From Chloroflexota bacterium (lineage in GTDB: Bacteria > Chloroflexota > Dehalococcoidia > Lucifugimonadales > JACPCL1), in the NCBI GenBank assembly GCA_016202485.1, contig JACQOP010000074.1, forward strand, positions 1-34,696: a stretch of DNA of 34,696 bases, given 5' to 3'. The notes below the pieces were generated by a model. That model had not been told where the DNA came from. It saw only the letters and a list, made by a program, of their open reading frames with translations, and searched no databases. Position numbers and translations under genes: made by a program. Positions 1-9,568 of the stretch are shown piece by piece (the stretch's first letter is position 1; each line of letters begins with the position of its first letter).

Positions 1-133
1 ACCCGTAACGCTGGGGGCTGCCACCCCGAGCAGCCCCTGGAAGGGAGCGGGTTTCCTTGCAACCCCTGACTTTTGGAACAAGGCCCTTCAAGTAGGCAAT
101 GGGGTTGGAGGATAGCGCCTCCAGGAGGATGAT

Positions 134-2527
134 GTGGCAAGCAGTTTACAGAGCCGCAGCGCCCCCGGTTCCAAAGTAAGCGATAAGCTACTGGCGGAGG
201 TCCAGAACCGGGTGCTGTGGCTGGCAATGCAGATGGTGTACCACGCCAACCGGGAGCGCCCGAACTGGGACGGGAGCAAGGTGGGCGGGCACCAGACTTC
301 CAGCGCCTCTGTGGTGACCATCCTCACTTCTCTTTTCTTTGAGTACATGCAGCCTGGGGATCGAATTGCCATCAAGCCCCATGCTTCGCCGGTCTACCAT
401 GCGGTCCAGTTCCTCCTTGGCAACCTGGACCAGCGGTACCTGAAAACCCTGCGAGCGTTCCACGGCCTCCAATCGTATCCCAGCAGGACGAAGGACCCTG
501 ACCCAGTAGATTTTTCAACAGGTTCTGTGGGTCTTGGCTCTATTGCCCCCAACTTTGCTGAGGTGGCGGAGCAATATATCCGTTCCCACCTTGGCGGCTC
601 ACCTCTCCGTTTTCCGAAATACATCTCTCTTGTGGGAGACGGAGAGTTGGACGAAGGGTCTATTTGGGAAACTATTACCGAGCCGGTGCTGCAGGGAGAA
701 GCGAACGTGCTGTGGGTGGTAGACCTGAACCGGCAGAGCCTGGACCGGGTGATCCCCGGCATACGGGTGCAGACGTGGCGGAAGATGTTCTCGGCAAATG
801 GGTGGCATGTGATTGACGCCAAGTACGGCAGCAAGCTTGAGACTGCCTTTCAACGGCCTGGGGGGCATCTGCTGCGGGAATGTATAGACGAGATGCCCAA
901 CGACGTGTACCAGCGGCTGCTGCGTCTGCCGCCTGGGGCGCTGGTGGAACTGCTGCCCAAGTGGACATCCCAGCCTGAGGAGCTACGTCAGTTCCTCCAG
1001 GGGTGGGGTGCAAAGCAGGTAAGGGACCTGTTTGGGGACCTAGGGGGGCATGACTTTGCCATCCTGCGCCGTGCCTTTGGTGAGGCCGACGCCGTCAAGC
1101 AGCCCTGTGTGGTCTTTGCCTACACGCTGAAGGGCTGGCGGCTGCCGACGGTGGGGGACCCCGAAAATCACTCGGTTGTCCTTAACCCAGAGGACATGAA
1201 ACGGCTGCGGGAGGAACTGGGCGTAGGCGAAGAGGAGGTATGGTCGGGGTTTGGGCCTGACTCGGAGGCGGGGCAGTTCTGCAGCCAGCGTGGGAGCTTG
1301 CTGCGCTCTGTAGCCAGTCCTAAGGCTGGGCCCATAGCGATGGAAGTGCCTACTTCCCTGGGCCGGACCTACAAAGGAAGGATGTCCACGCAACAGGCCT
1401 TTGGACTTGTCCTTGGAGACATAGCGCGGGAGGCCCCGGGACTAGCGCAGCGCATTGTCACGGTCAGCCCGGACGTTGCCACATCAACCAACCTGGGAGG
1501 ATGGATAAGCCGGGTGGGTGTCTGGAGCCGGAAAGAGAAACCACCTCTTCCCGAGGCCGCAGTCTCAAGTGTCATCCGCTGGGAAGAGTCCCCGAAAGGG
1601 CGGCATATAGAGCTGGGGATCTCGGAAAGCAACCTGTTCCTGCTGCTGGGGCAGCTTGGCCTGTCTGCGGAAATGCACGGGGAGTTGCTGTTTCCCATCG
1701 GCACGCTGTACGACCCATTTGTGTGCAGGGCGCTGGAATCGTTCCTGTATGGCTGCTACGCCGGGTCGCAGTTTATTGTGGTGGGGACGCCTTCGGGGAT
1801 TACGCTGAGCCCAGAGGGGGGGCTGCACCAATCGTTTTTGACGCCTTCCATTGGCATTGGGATGCCTGGGGTCTGGGCGTATGAACCGTGCTTTGCGCAG
1901 GAACTGGAGTGGGTCCTGTTTGCAGGATTGGAGATGGTACGCCAGAGAAAGGCGTCCACCTATCTGCGCCTCAGCACCAAGGATGTAGAGCAGGGCCTGT
2001 TCCCGAACCCCGGGGGGCCTGCTGCAAGGGAACGCTTGCGGAGGCAGGTACTGAACGGGGGATACAAGGTGGTGGACTGGCGAAGGGAGGGTGACTACCG
2101 GCCCGATGAAAATGTGGTCAACATCTTTGCCACGGGGGTCATGGTCCCCGAGGCGATAGAGGCAAGCCGGCTTCTCCGAGATGAGGGCATTTTTGCAAAC
2201 GTCATCAATGTCACCTCGGGGGACCGGCTGTTCCAGCGATATCAGGAGTGGGCAATGGCCGTAACCTCCGCGCGGACAGACCCGCCCGCCTTTCTGAGCG
2301 ATGTGCTGTCCCAGGAAGAGCGGAGGGCGCCGGTGGTGACGGTTGTGGACGGGCATCCGCACGCGCTGGCGTGGATAGGCAGCGCCCTGGGGACTCGGGG
2401 GCTGCCCCTGGGGGTCTCGCAATTCGGGCAGTCGGGAGCCAGGGCGGACCTGTACCGCGAATATGGCATAGATGTGTCCAGCGTCGTTGGGGCCTGCTTT
2501 GGGGCGCTGGACCTCCGGGGCACGTAA
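134..2527 (+). CDS. aceE: Homodimeric-type (AceE-like) pyruvate dehydrogenase E1 / transketolase-superfamily protein
   Basis: GTG start preceded by AGGAGG (123-128). Protein has AceE-like N-terminus (GGHQTSSASVVT...PHASPVYHAVQFLLGNL), TPP motif VGDGELDEGSIWE...VVDLNRQSLD and the transketolase pyrimidine/C-terminal domains. Confidence 0.85.
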   Translation: MASSLQSRSAPGSKVSDKLLAEVQNRVLWLAMQMVYHANRERPNWDGSKVGGHQTSSASVVTILTSLFFEYMQPGDRIAIKPHASPVYHAVQFLLGNLDQRYLKTLRAFHGLQSYPSRTKDPDPVDFSTGSVGLGSIAPNFAEVAEQYIRSHLGGSPLRFPKYISLVGDGELDEGSIWETITEPVLQGEANVLWVVDLNRQSLDRVIPGIRVQTWRKMFSANGWHVIDAKYGSKLETAFQRPGGHLLRECIDEMPNDVYQRLLRLPPGALVELLPKWTSQPEELRQFLQGWGAKQVRDLFGDLGGHDFAILRRAFGEADAVKQPCVVFAYTLKGWRLPTVGDPENHSVVLNPEDMKRLREELGVGEEEVWSGFGPDSEAGQFCSQRGSLLRSVASPKAGPIAMEVPTSLGRTYKGRMSTQQAFGLVLGDIAREAPGLAQRIVTVSPDVATSTNLGGWISRVGVWSRKEKPPLPEAAVSSVIRWEESPKGRHIELGISESNLFLLLGQLGLSAEMHGELLFPIGTLYDPFVCRALESFLYGCYAGSQFIVVGTPSGITLSPEGGLHQSFLTPSIGIGMPGVWAYEPCFAQELEWVLFAGLEMVRQRKASTYLRLSTKDVEQGLFPNPGGPAARERLRRQVLNGGYKVVDWRREGDYRPDENVVNIFATGVMVPEAIEASRLLRDEGIFANVINVTSGDRLFQRYQEWAMAVTSARTDPPAFLSDVLSQEERRAPVVTVVDGHPHALAWIGSALGTRGLPLGVSQFGQSGARADLYREYGIDVSSVVGACFGALDLRGT

Positions 2528-2591
2528 TGGATAAGCCGGACCAGTTACCCCACAACATCTCACAGAATGAGAAGGCTCCCAGGAGGTGGCG

Positions 2592-3983
2592 ATGGCCCCG
2601 TTAGACACATACAGCCGCCTCTTTGCAGCGTACACGTGCAATGTGAGAAAGACGCCACTGTCCCTGGAGACAGTCCACGAGGTGAAGCGGCGCATTGTTG
2701 ACAGTGTGGGTGTGGCGATGGCGGCCTTTGCCCAGGACGCGCCCAAGGCTGCACGGGCCTATGCTCAGGAGTATGCCAGCGACGCTCGCGGGCCTGGGGC
2801 GACTATCTGGGGCACGCCGGTGAAGGTTAACCCTGAGGCAGCGGCCTTTGCCAACGGTGTGATGGTGCGGTACCTGGACTTCAACGACACGTATTTGTCC
2901 CTGGAACCGCTGCACCCCAGCGACCTGATACCGGGGCTAGTAGCCCTGGCGGAATGGGCAGGTAAGGGGCCAAAGGAACTGCTTACCGCCATTGCCACGG
3001 GCTACGAGATATCCATGGACCTGTGCGACGCGGCCAGCCTGCGGGAACAGCAGTGGGACCATGTGAACTACATTGGCATTGGGGAATCGTGCGGCGCGGG
3101 GAGCCTGCTTGGCCTTTCAGAAGAGGTGCTTGAACACGCCATTTCCATAGCCACCGTGCCCCATGCAGCGATGAGGCAGACCCGAGCGGGCGAGCTTTCC
3201 ATGTGGAAGGGGGCAGCGGCAGCGAACTCGGCGCGCAACGGTGTTTTCGCCGTTTTGCTGGCTGCCCAGGGGATGACGGGGCCGTTCCAGCCCTTTGAGG
3301 GGGAGATGGGGTTCTTCCGACATCTGACGGGGGGCGTTGGCTTCAAGGACACGGCCCTGGGACCTCTGCGAGAGATGACCCCGCCGACAAAGATCAAGGA
3401 CTCCTACATAAAGTTCTGGCCTGTGGAGTACCACGCCCAGAGTGCAGTGGAGGCCGCCCTCCGGGTGCGCAAGGCCTTAGAGGGAGCAGACAACCTGCGT
3501 TCCGTGCGCATTGAGACCTTCAAGGCGGCGTACGAAATCATTGCCAAGGACCCGGAGAAGTGGGCGCCGAAAACACGAGAAACCGCCGACCACTCCTTGC
3601 AATACATTGTGGCGGTGAGCCTCCTGGACGGGGAGGTCACCCAGGGTTCCTATACGCCCCAAAAACTTTCGGACCCGCGCATCGCCGACATTCTGAAGCG
3701 TACCACACTGGCGGAGGACGACGAGCTGACGAGAGGCTACCCTGAAGGCATTCCCAACAGGATCAGCGTGGCAGCGGGTGATGGCAGGGAGGTTGTGGAA
3801 GAGGTGCGCTATCCGCTGGGACACGTCAAGAACCCCATGTCCGATGGAGCGGTGGAGCAGAAGTTCCTGACCAACGTCCAGTGGCATTTCACCGAGACAC
3901 AGGCCAGGAAGGTCCTTGACCTCATCTGGCACCTGGACGAGCAGAAGGACCTGTCGGAGCTGATGCGGGCCATGCAGATTTGA
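2592..3983 (+). CDS. prpD: MmgE/PrpD family protein (2-methylcitrate dehydratase-like)
   Basis: ORF track starts at GTG 2586, but the AGGAGG at 2581-2586 points to ATG 2592. PrpD-family motifs: VDSVGVAMAAF, FANGVMVRYLDFNDTY, HPSDLIPGLVALAE. Confidence 0.85.
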   Translation: MAPLDTYSRLFAAYTCNVRKTPLSLETVHEVKRRIVDSVGVAMAAFAQDAPKAARAYAQEYASDARGPGATIWGTPVKVNPEAAAFANGVMVRYLDFNDTYLSLEPLHPSDLIPGLVALAEWAGKGPKELLTAIATGYEISMDLCDAASLREQQWDHVNYIGIGESCGAGSLLGLSEEVLEHAISIATVPHAAMRQTRAGELSMWKGAAAANSARNGVFAVLLAAQGMTGPFQPFEGEMGFFRHLTGGVGFKDTALGPLREMTPPTKIKDSYIKFWPVEYHAQSAVEAALRVRKALEGADNLRSVRIETFKAAYEIIAKDPEKWAPKTRETADHSLQYIVAVSLLDGEVTQGSYTPQKLSDPRIADILKRTTLAEDDELTRGYPEGIPNRISVAAGDGREVVEEVRYPLGHVKNPMSDGAVEQKFLTNVQWHFTETQARKVLDLIWHLDEQKDLSELMRAMQI

Positions 3984-3996
3984 GGAGGGGAAACAT

Positions 3997-4896
3997 ATGA
4001 CATGGCTACTGGAAACTAGGGCAGAGGAACCTGCTGGCCTGCGGCTGTCCCACCTTCTTGAGACGGAAGGGGTGCTGATGGTCCCTGGGGCCTTCAACCC
4101 ACTGGTGGGGCTGATGGCCCGCAATATAGGGTTCAAGGCGCTGTACCTTTCGGGGGCTGCGTTCTCCGCGAGCCTTGCCCTGCCTGACGTGGGGGTGTTC
4201 ACCGTGGACGAGCTGGCGAGAGAGGTGCGCTGGCTGGCGCGTTCCACGGGCCTGCCGGTGATTGCTGACTGCGACACGGGCTTTGGCGAGACGCTAAACG
4301 TGATGCGGGCGGTGCGCGAACTGGAGGGGGCGGGGGCAGCGGCAGTCCAGCTTGAAGACCAGGTGATGCCCAAGCGGTGCGGACACCTGGAGGGCAAGGA
4401 GGTTGTGCCGGCGGAACGGATGGCGGAAAAGGTGGCGGCGGCGGTGCGGGCGCGGCGGCACCTACTGGTCATAGCGAGAACCGATGCACGGAGCATCAAC
4501 GGGATGGAGGACGCCGTCCGGCGGGCGAAGCTGTACCGGCAGGCTGGGGCGGACATTATCTTCCCGGAGGCGCTGGAGACGGAGGAGGAGTTTGGGGCCT
4601 TTGCCAAAGCGGTAGGCGGGCCCTTGCTGGCAAACATGACGGAGTTCGGCAAGACGCCGTATCTGCCGGCGAAGCGCTTTGGAGAGCTTGGGTATAAGAT
4701 TGTCATCTTTCCCGTGACTGCGTTGAGGATTGCGGCGGCGGCTGTGGAAGAGGCCCTGGGGGAGATCTACCGGAGGGGGACCCAGGAACACCTGCTGGGG
4801 AAGATGCAGACGCGGGAGGAGCTGTACAGGCTGATTGGGTACCGGGATTACGAAGCGGTGGACCGGGGGTTGTCGCTGGAGCGTAACAGCAGGTAG
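3997..4896 (+). CDS. prpB: Isocitrate lyase/PEP mutase family protein, 2-methylisocitrate lyase-like
   Basis: GAGGGG RBS upstream. ICL-superfamily motifs DCDTGFGE, QLEDQVMPKRCGHLEGKEVV (lyase-type KRCGH with catalytic Cys) and ARTDAR. Sits between prpD- and prpC-like genes. Confidence 0.85.
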   Translation: MTWLLETRAEEPAGLRLSHLLETEGVLMVPGAFNPLVGLMARNIGFKALYLSGAAFSASLALPDVGVFTVDELAREVRWLARSTGLPVIADCDTGFGETLNVMRAVRELEGAGAAAVQLEDQVMPKRCGHLEGKEVVPAERMAEKVAAAVRARRHLLVIARTDARSINGMEDAVRRAKLYRQAGADIIFPEALETEEEFGAFAKAVGGPLLANMTEFGKTPYLPAKRFGELGYKIVIFPVTALRIAAAAVEEALGEIYRRGTQEHLLGKMQTREELYRLIGYRDYEAVDRGLSLERNSR

Positions 4897-4931
4897 GCCG
4901 CCAGAGGGACTTGGGAAAGGAGAAAGGCGCT

Positions 4932-6065
4932 ATGACGAACGCAGAGTATTCGCCTGGACTGGAGGGGGTCATCGCCGCTCCGTCCACCGTCTCGTACCTG
5001 GACCTGGAAAAGGAAGAGATTGTGGTACGAGGGTACGACCTCATTGAGCTGGCGCAGAAGCGCTCTTACCTGGAGACTGCTTACCTGGTTATTCATGGAC
5101 ACCTACCTGATGAGCGGGAGACCATGGCCTTCGGCGAGAGGCTGAAGGAGGAGTCGGCGCTGCCGAAGGGGGCGTATTCCGTCCTTGAGGCCCTGCCAAG
5201 GCAGACGAACGCCATGGACGCCCTGCGGACTGGCATCTCGCTGCTGGCCAGCTACGAGTCGCCTGAAGTGCTGCAGGACAACTCCACGGCGGCGAACCTA
5301 ATCAAGGGGCTGCGGATTATGGCGAAGGGGCCGGTGCTGGCCTGCAATGCGTACCACGCCATGAAGGGGCAGCCCTTCGTCCCGGCCGATCCCAAGCTGG
5401 GGTTTATTGAGAACGTGCTGTGGATGGTGCATGGGAAGCAGCCGGACCAGGAGTCCACAGAGGCCCTGGATCTGATATTCACGTGCTACATAGAGCACGA
5501 GATGCCGAACTCCACCTTCGCCGCGCGGGTGATTGCATCCACCCTCTCGGACATATACGGGGCGATAACGGGAGCGGTGGCGTCGCTGAAGGGGCCGCTG
5601 CACGGGGGGGCCAATGAAGCGGCAGCCATGATGCTGCTGGATATCCTGAAGCAGGGCGGGCCTTCCAAGGCCGAAGAGTACATCATGGACATGAGGAGCC
5701 GGCATGAACGGGTGATGGGGTTTGGGCACCGGGTGTACATGCGGCGGTACGATCCCAGGGCCTATTTGTTGAAGGACTACATCCCAAAGTTCACCCACAA
5801 GAAACCTGAGGGGGAGGAGCTGTATGCAATCTACAGGACGGTGGAAGAGGTGATGTTCCGGGAGACGAAGCTGTACCCCAACGCAGATTATCCCATTGGC
5901 TTTTTGCTGTACCTGCTGGACATCCCGATACCGCTGTTCACGCCGCTGTTCCTGTGCGCCCGGATACCGGGGCTGGTTGCGCACGTGGTGGAGCAGCACG
6001 CCGATAACCGGCTATTCCGGCCGCGGGTGCTATACCAGGGGCCAAGGGGGCTCCACCCGGCCTAA
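4932..6065 (+). CDS. prpC: Citrate synthase / 2-methylcitrate synthase-like
   Basis: ORF track begins at TTG 4911; ATG 4932 follows GGAAAGGAG. Citrate synthase motifs GPLHGGANEAAAMMLLDI and GFGHRVYMRRYDPRA. Confidence 0.85.
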   Translation: MTNAEYSPGLEGVIAAPSTVSYLDLEKEEIVVRGYDLIELAQKRSYLETAYLVIHGHLPDERETMAFGERLKEESALPKGAYSVLEALPRQTNAMDALRTGISLLASYESPEVLQDNSTAANLIKGLRIMAKGPVLACNAYHAMKGQPFVPADPKLGFIENVLWMVHGKQPDQESTEALDLIFTCYIEHEMPNSTFAARVIASTLSDIYGAITGAVASLKGPLHGGANEAAAMMLLDILKQGGPSKAEEYIMDMRSRHERVMGFGHRVYMRRYDPRAYLLKDYIPKFTHKKPEGEELYAIYRTVEEVMFRETKLYPNADYPIGFLLYLLDIPIPLFTPLFLCARIPGLVAHVVEQHADNRLFRPRVLYQGPRGLHPA

Positions 6066-6087
6066 GACATAGCCCCTGCCTTTCCCC

Positions 6088-6115
6088 TTGACCTGGCATC
6101 GCGCCTGGGTACAAT
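6088..6115 (+). promoter_or_regulatory. Sigma70-type promoter for the LLM gene
   Basis: TTGACC (6088-6093), 16-bp spacer, TACAAT (6110-6115), upstream of ATG 6178. Confidence 0.6.
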
Positions 6116-6177
6116 GGCGCCATGCCCCTTGCGCCAGTCTATCTGGCATTTCCCCCAGTTTGTACAAAGGAGAGTCC

Positions 6178-7050
6178 ATGTCTCGCACCAAGAACCCCCT
6201 GCGATTCGGTGTCAACATCGGCGGGAGGCCCTTCCCGGAGGCGCTGTCCCTGGCCAGGGCTGCAGAGGAAGCAGGTTTTGACACGGTGGCCTTCACCGAC
6301 AGGCCGCCGGAGAACAACCTGGAGGCGTGGACGCTCGCGACGGCCATAGGTGTGATGACCAGACGGGTAATCCTGACACACTCCACGTTGAACGTGCCCT
6401 TCCGCAATCCGGCGTTGCTGGCCAAGATGGCTGCTTCCCTGGACGCCGTCACGGGAGGAGGACGAGTGGAGCTGACCCTGGGGGCAGGGGGTCAGGAGCC
6501 GCATTACCGGTCTTACGGTATCCACTTTGGGACAGACGGCGAGCGGGTGACGGACCTTATTGACGCCGTGGCGATCATGCGGGGCCTGTGGGCTAACGAG
6601 AGCTTCAGCTACAAAGGGGCCAGGCTATCGGTTGAGAACGCCGCCGTCACGCCCACGCCGGCATCGGGGAGCATCCCCATCTGGATCGGCGCGCTGGGCC
6701 CGAGGATGATGCGGTTCACGGGGGCGCAGGCAGAGGGCTGGATGAAGAACCGGGGGTGGCCTGAGAGCACGGCCCAGTTGACGGAGCTCATCGGCCTATT
6801 GGAAGGGGCTGCACAGAAGGCAGGGCGGGACCCGGCCACCATCCGGCGCGTCCTCAACGGAGCGGCGGTCCTCGGCAGCGGCCCCCAGCCCGTGGCGCGG
6901 GGCCTGGTAGGGACGTCCCAGCAGATTATGGAGACAGTCCACCAGTACCGGGAGATGGGCATAGACACCTTTCACTTGCGGTTTCCCGATACGGGGACCG
7001 AAGAGCACGTCAGGCGCTTCGCCGAAGAGGTTATTATCCCCCTCCGGTAG
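6178..7050 (+). CDS. LLM class (luciferase-like, probably F420-dependent) oxidoreductase
   Basis: ATG 6178 preceded by AAAGGAGAG. LLM features: FDTVAFTDRPPENNLEAWTLATAIGVMTRRV, GGGRVELTLGAGG, IPIWIGALGPRM. Confidence 0.8.
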   Translation: MSRTKNPLRFGVNIGGRPFPEALSLARAAEEAGFDTVAFTDRPPENNLEAWTLATAIGVMTRRVILTHSTLNVPFRNPALLAKMAASLDAVTGGGRVELTLGAGGQEPHYRSYGIHFGTDGERVTDLIDAVAIMRGLWANESFSYKGARLSVENAAVTPTPASGSIPIWIGALGPRMMRFTGAQAEGWMKNRGWPESTAQLTELIGLLEGAAQKAGRDPATIRRVLNGAAVLGSGPQPVARGLVGTSQQIMETVHQYREMGIDTFHLRFPDTGTEEHVRRFAEEVIIPLR

Positions 7051-7205
7051 CAGCGCGCCTGCACGCCCTTTCCCTCAGTCTCCCTCCATAACCCCTTGCC
7101 TGCACACTCACCTCTTTGGGTGAGTCCTGGGTGTTTTGCACCAAAGGCTGGTACAAAACGTCTAGAATCCCTTGACATGCCAACCCTCCATCTTTACCCT
7201 AAACA

Positions 7206-7221
7206 TACGTATTTACACGTA
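7206..7221. promoter_or_regulatory. Candidate regulator site TACGTATTTACACGTA
   Basis: Inverted TACGT-N6-ACGTA. Near-identical to 11855-11870; both lie just upstream of surface-protein genes. Confidence 0.4.
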
Positions 7222-7250
7222 CTCAATCATACGCAATATGACTTAGCTCT

Positions 7251-8357
7251 GTGGTTCGGTTCACCTCGTCCCACCAGGTCCTCACGATCGTCGGCCTGGC
7301 CGCAATCGTCTGGCTCATTCTTGGCATCGTTGTCCTCTTCGCCGGCTCTCACGGGCCCAGCGCCTCAACCTACCAGGCGTGCGTGGACCAGAACGGCAAC
7401 ATGCGTGTGCTGGGGGAAGGGCTGAAGGGGAACTACGCCACCCAGTGCAAGAGCAACGAGACGCTGTATGAGTTTGCCCCCAGCCATCGGGTTGGAGCGC
7501 TGGAGACCCAGGTAGCTGAGCTGGAGTTGCTGTTCAACGCCGAGCCGACGGCCACGCCCACCTGGACACCGACCGCTACACCCACACCTACGCCAACTCC
7601 GACGCCTGATCTCCTGGCCGCCTACCAGCCGGTGCTGGCGGTACTGGGGGCCAACGGCGTGGTACTGCCCCTGGCGGACTTTGGCAACGGCGGGTGGAAT
7701 AGCGCCACGTTTACGACAATTGGGTCGCAGTCCCTTGTGTTCACGTGGAGCAAGGCTCCAGCCAACTTTGACACGCCTCCTGCCCTTCAGGGCGCCATAC
7801 CTGTAGTGGCGGTGAACGGCGTGAACGAGTTCTCCACCTCTCCAGACAACGATTTCTGGTCAAGGGGCGACGGAGTTACCGACCAGCCCTTCTCCCTGGG
7901 GATATTGATCAACGTTTCTCAGAAAAAGTTCATGGCGATTTTTGCCAAAAATGGGGTGGGCGGCAGCGAGTGGCAATTCTATACCCAAAGCAACGGGCTG
8001 TACCCTGGACTCATTGTACGCGATCACTCCGCCGGCGCCTGGGTGGGACGCGGGTACAACGGTGTGATCCCGGGAGTTAATGAATGGAGCTTCTGGGTGG
8101 TCACGTATAACGGCAGCAGGTCTGCTTCTGGCGTGAAGGTATACTACAACGGTGCTCAGATAGACAATATGAATCTAGTCAACGGTACGTACACCGCCAT
8201 GGAAAATGGTACTGCCCCGGTTACAGCACCCAGCCAGGCCTTTGGCGGCCAGATAGCAGGCGGCGCTTGCGGGCCAGTGTTTACCCACAAAGAGCTGAGC
8301 GCCAGCGAGGTTACGGAACTGTACAACTATTGCCGGGGCCTCATGGCTCTGCCCTAG
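7251..8357 (+). CDS. Membrane-anchored extracellular protein with Thr/Pro-rich linker and LamG/concanavalin-like C-terminal domain
   Basis: N-terminal TM segment (VLTIVGLAAIVWLILGIVVLFAG), linker PTATPTWTPTATPTPTPTPTPD, LamG-like beta-sandwich (FSLGILINVSQKKFMAIFAKNG...VTYNGSRSASGVKVYYNGAQID...LSASEVTELYNYCRG). The GTG start is uncertain. Confidence 0.65.
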   Translation: MVRFTSSHQVLTIVGLAAIVWLILGIVVLFAGSHGPSASTYQACVDQNGNMRVLGEGLKGNYATQCKSNETLYEFAPSHRVGALETQVAELELLFNAEPTATPTWTPTATPTPTPTPTPDLLAAYQPVLAVLGANGVVLPLADFGNGGWNSATFTTIGSQSLVFTWSKAPANFDTPPALQGAIPVVAVNGVNEFSTSPDNDFWSRGDGVTDQPFSLGILINVSQKKFMAIFAKNGVGGSEWQFYTQSNGLYPGLIVRDHSAGAWVGRGYNGVIPGVNEWSFWVVTYNGSRSASGVKVYYNGAQIDNMNLVNGTYTAMENGTAPVTAPSQAFGGQIAGGACGPVFTHKELSASEVTELYNYCRGLMALP

Positions 8358-8405
8358 CAGCCCGGCCAGCGCCATGTCGCTATCCCCCTCCCCACCAGCG
8401 AGAAT

Positions 8406-8445
8406 TTAAGGAAAACCGTGGACTGAAGTCCACGGTTTTCCTTAA
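8406..8445. repeat. Perfect 19-bp inverted repeat (palindromic element, possible terminator or REP-like unit)
   Basis: TTAAGGAAAACCGTGGACT-GA-AGTCCACGGTTTTCCTTAA between two + strand genes. Confidence 0.75.
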
Positions 8446-8466
8446 CCCTTTCCCCAAGCTCCTCTC

Positions 8467-8495
8467 TTGCACCCCAAAGGCCCCCGTGCTATAAA
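8467..8495 (+). promoter_or_regulatory. Sigma70-type promoter for the phosphotriesterase-family gene
   Basis: TTGCAC (8467-8472), 17-bp spacer, TATAAA (8490-8495), 32 nt before ATG 8527. Confidence 0.6.
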
Positions 8496-8526
8496 GCGGC
8501 AGCACAGCCCACAAGGAGGGAGCACA

Positions 8527-9471
8527 ATGGTCATCATCCAGTCGGTCCTGGGCCCAGTGGACACGGAGGAGCTGGGGTTCACCCTGATGCATGAGCACGT
8601 GCTGTCCAGCTCCGCAGGCGTGTGGTATACCTATCCAGAGCTGGTCAACCGGCGGTGGCTGACGGAATCGGTGATTGCCGACCTGCGGGAAGCGGCTGCC
8701 GAGGGTCTGCAAACATTCGTAGACGTGACGCCCTTTGACCTGGGGCGGGACATCCAACTGCTGCAGGATGCCGCCGAAGGGTCAGGCGTCCACATCATTG
8801 CTGCCACTGGGACCCACCGCAACGTGCCGCGGGCCTTCCTGGACGGCACGACGGTGGACCTGATTGCTGAGCTGTACATCCGGGAGATCCAGGAGGGTAT
8901 AGAGGGCACGGGCATCAAGGCCGGCATCATCAAGGTGGCCAACGACCAGGAGGGAGTGGACGCTCCGGGCGCGTTGATGCTGCGGGCGGCCGCCCGGGCA
9001 CACCTGCGTACGGGGGTCCCCATCAGCACGCACAGCTACGCTCCCGGACGGGTGGGCGAGGCCCAGCTTGCCATCCTGCAAGAGGAAGGAGTGTACCCGG
9101 GGCGGGTATACATTGGCCACTGCAACGACACCGAGGACATGGACTATTTGACCGGGCTGTGCCGCAAGGGGTGCTACCTTGGGATGGACCGCTTTCCTGG
9201 GGGTGGGGCGCTGGGATGGGAGCAGCGGGTGCAGGTGGTCAAAGGGCTGATTGACGCCGGATTCGCCTCGCAAGTCATGCTGTCTCACGACCGGAGGCTG
9301 TGCGGCCCCAATACCCGCATGGGGCGAATGGAACGGCGGGGGAACAACCCGGACGGCATCAACTTTATTGTCCGCAAGGTCTTGCCGAGGCTCCGGGAGA
9401 TGGGGGTCTCGGAGGAGACCATCCACCTGATGATGGTGGAATCGCCCCGGCGATACTTTGAGGGGAGGTAG
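8527..9471 (+). CDS. Phosphotriesterase-family metal-dependent hydrolase
   Basis: ATG 8527 preceded by AAGGAGGGAG. Metal ligands apparently intact: HEH (LMHEHVL), IKVAND Lys, STHSYA, IGHCNDTEDMDYL, LSHD. Confidence 0.85.
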   Translation: MVIIQSVLGPVDTEELGFTLMHEHVLSSSAGVWYTYPELVNRRWLTESVIADLREAAAEGLQTFVDVTPFDLGRDIQLLQDAAEGSGVHIIAATGTHRNVPRAFLDGTTVDLIAELYIREIQEGIEGTGIKAGIIKVANDQEGVDAPGALMLRAAARAHLRTGVPISTHSYAPGRVGEAQLAILQEEGVYPGRVYIGHCNDTEDMDYLTGLCRKGCYLGMDRFPGGGALGWEQRVQVVKGLIDAGFASQVMLSHDRRLCGPNTRMGRMERRGNNPDGINFIVRKVLPRLREMGVSEETIHLMMVESPRRYFEGR

Positions 9472-9568
9472 GCTATTGCCCCTGGGTCGCAGAGCGTCAC
9501 ATAATGAGGCTTGCCCTCGCTGGTTTCAAGGCAGAGTCAAGCATGCAGGGCGCAGCAGGTAAAGGGGC

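Noticed and set aside
1565-2746. 393-aa - strand ORF
   Set aside because: Antisense across the AceE-like/PrpD-like genes; no domain pattern.
7541-7608. Tandem ACNCCN-type repeat in the LamG-protein gene, considered as a microsatellite or CRISPR-like repeat
   Set aside because: It encodes a Thr/Pro linker common in Chloroflexi surface proteins; explained by the CDS.
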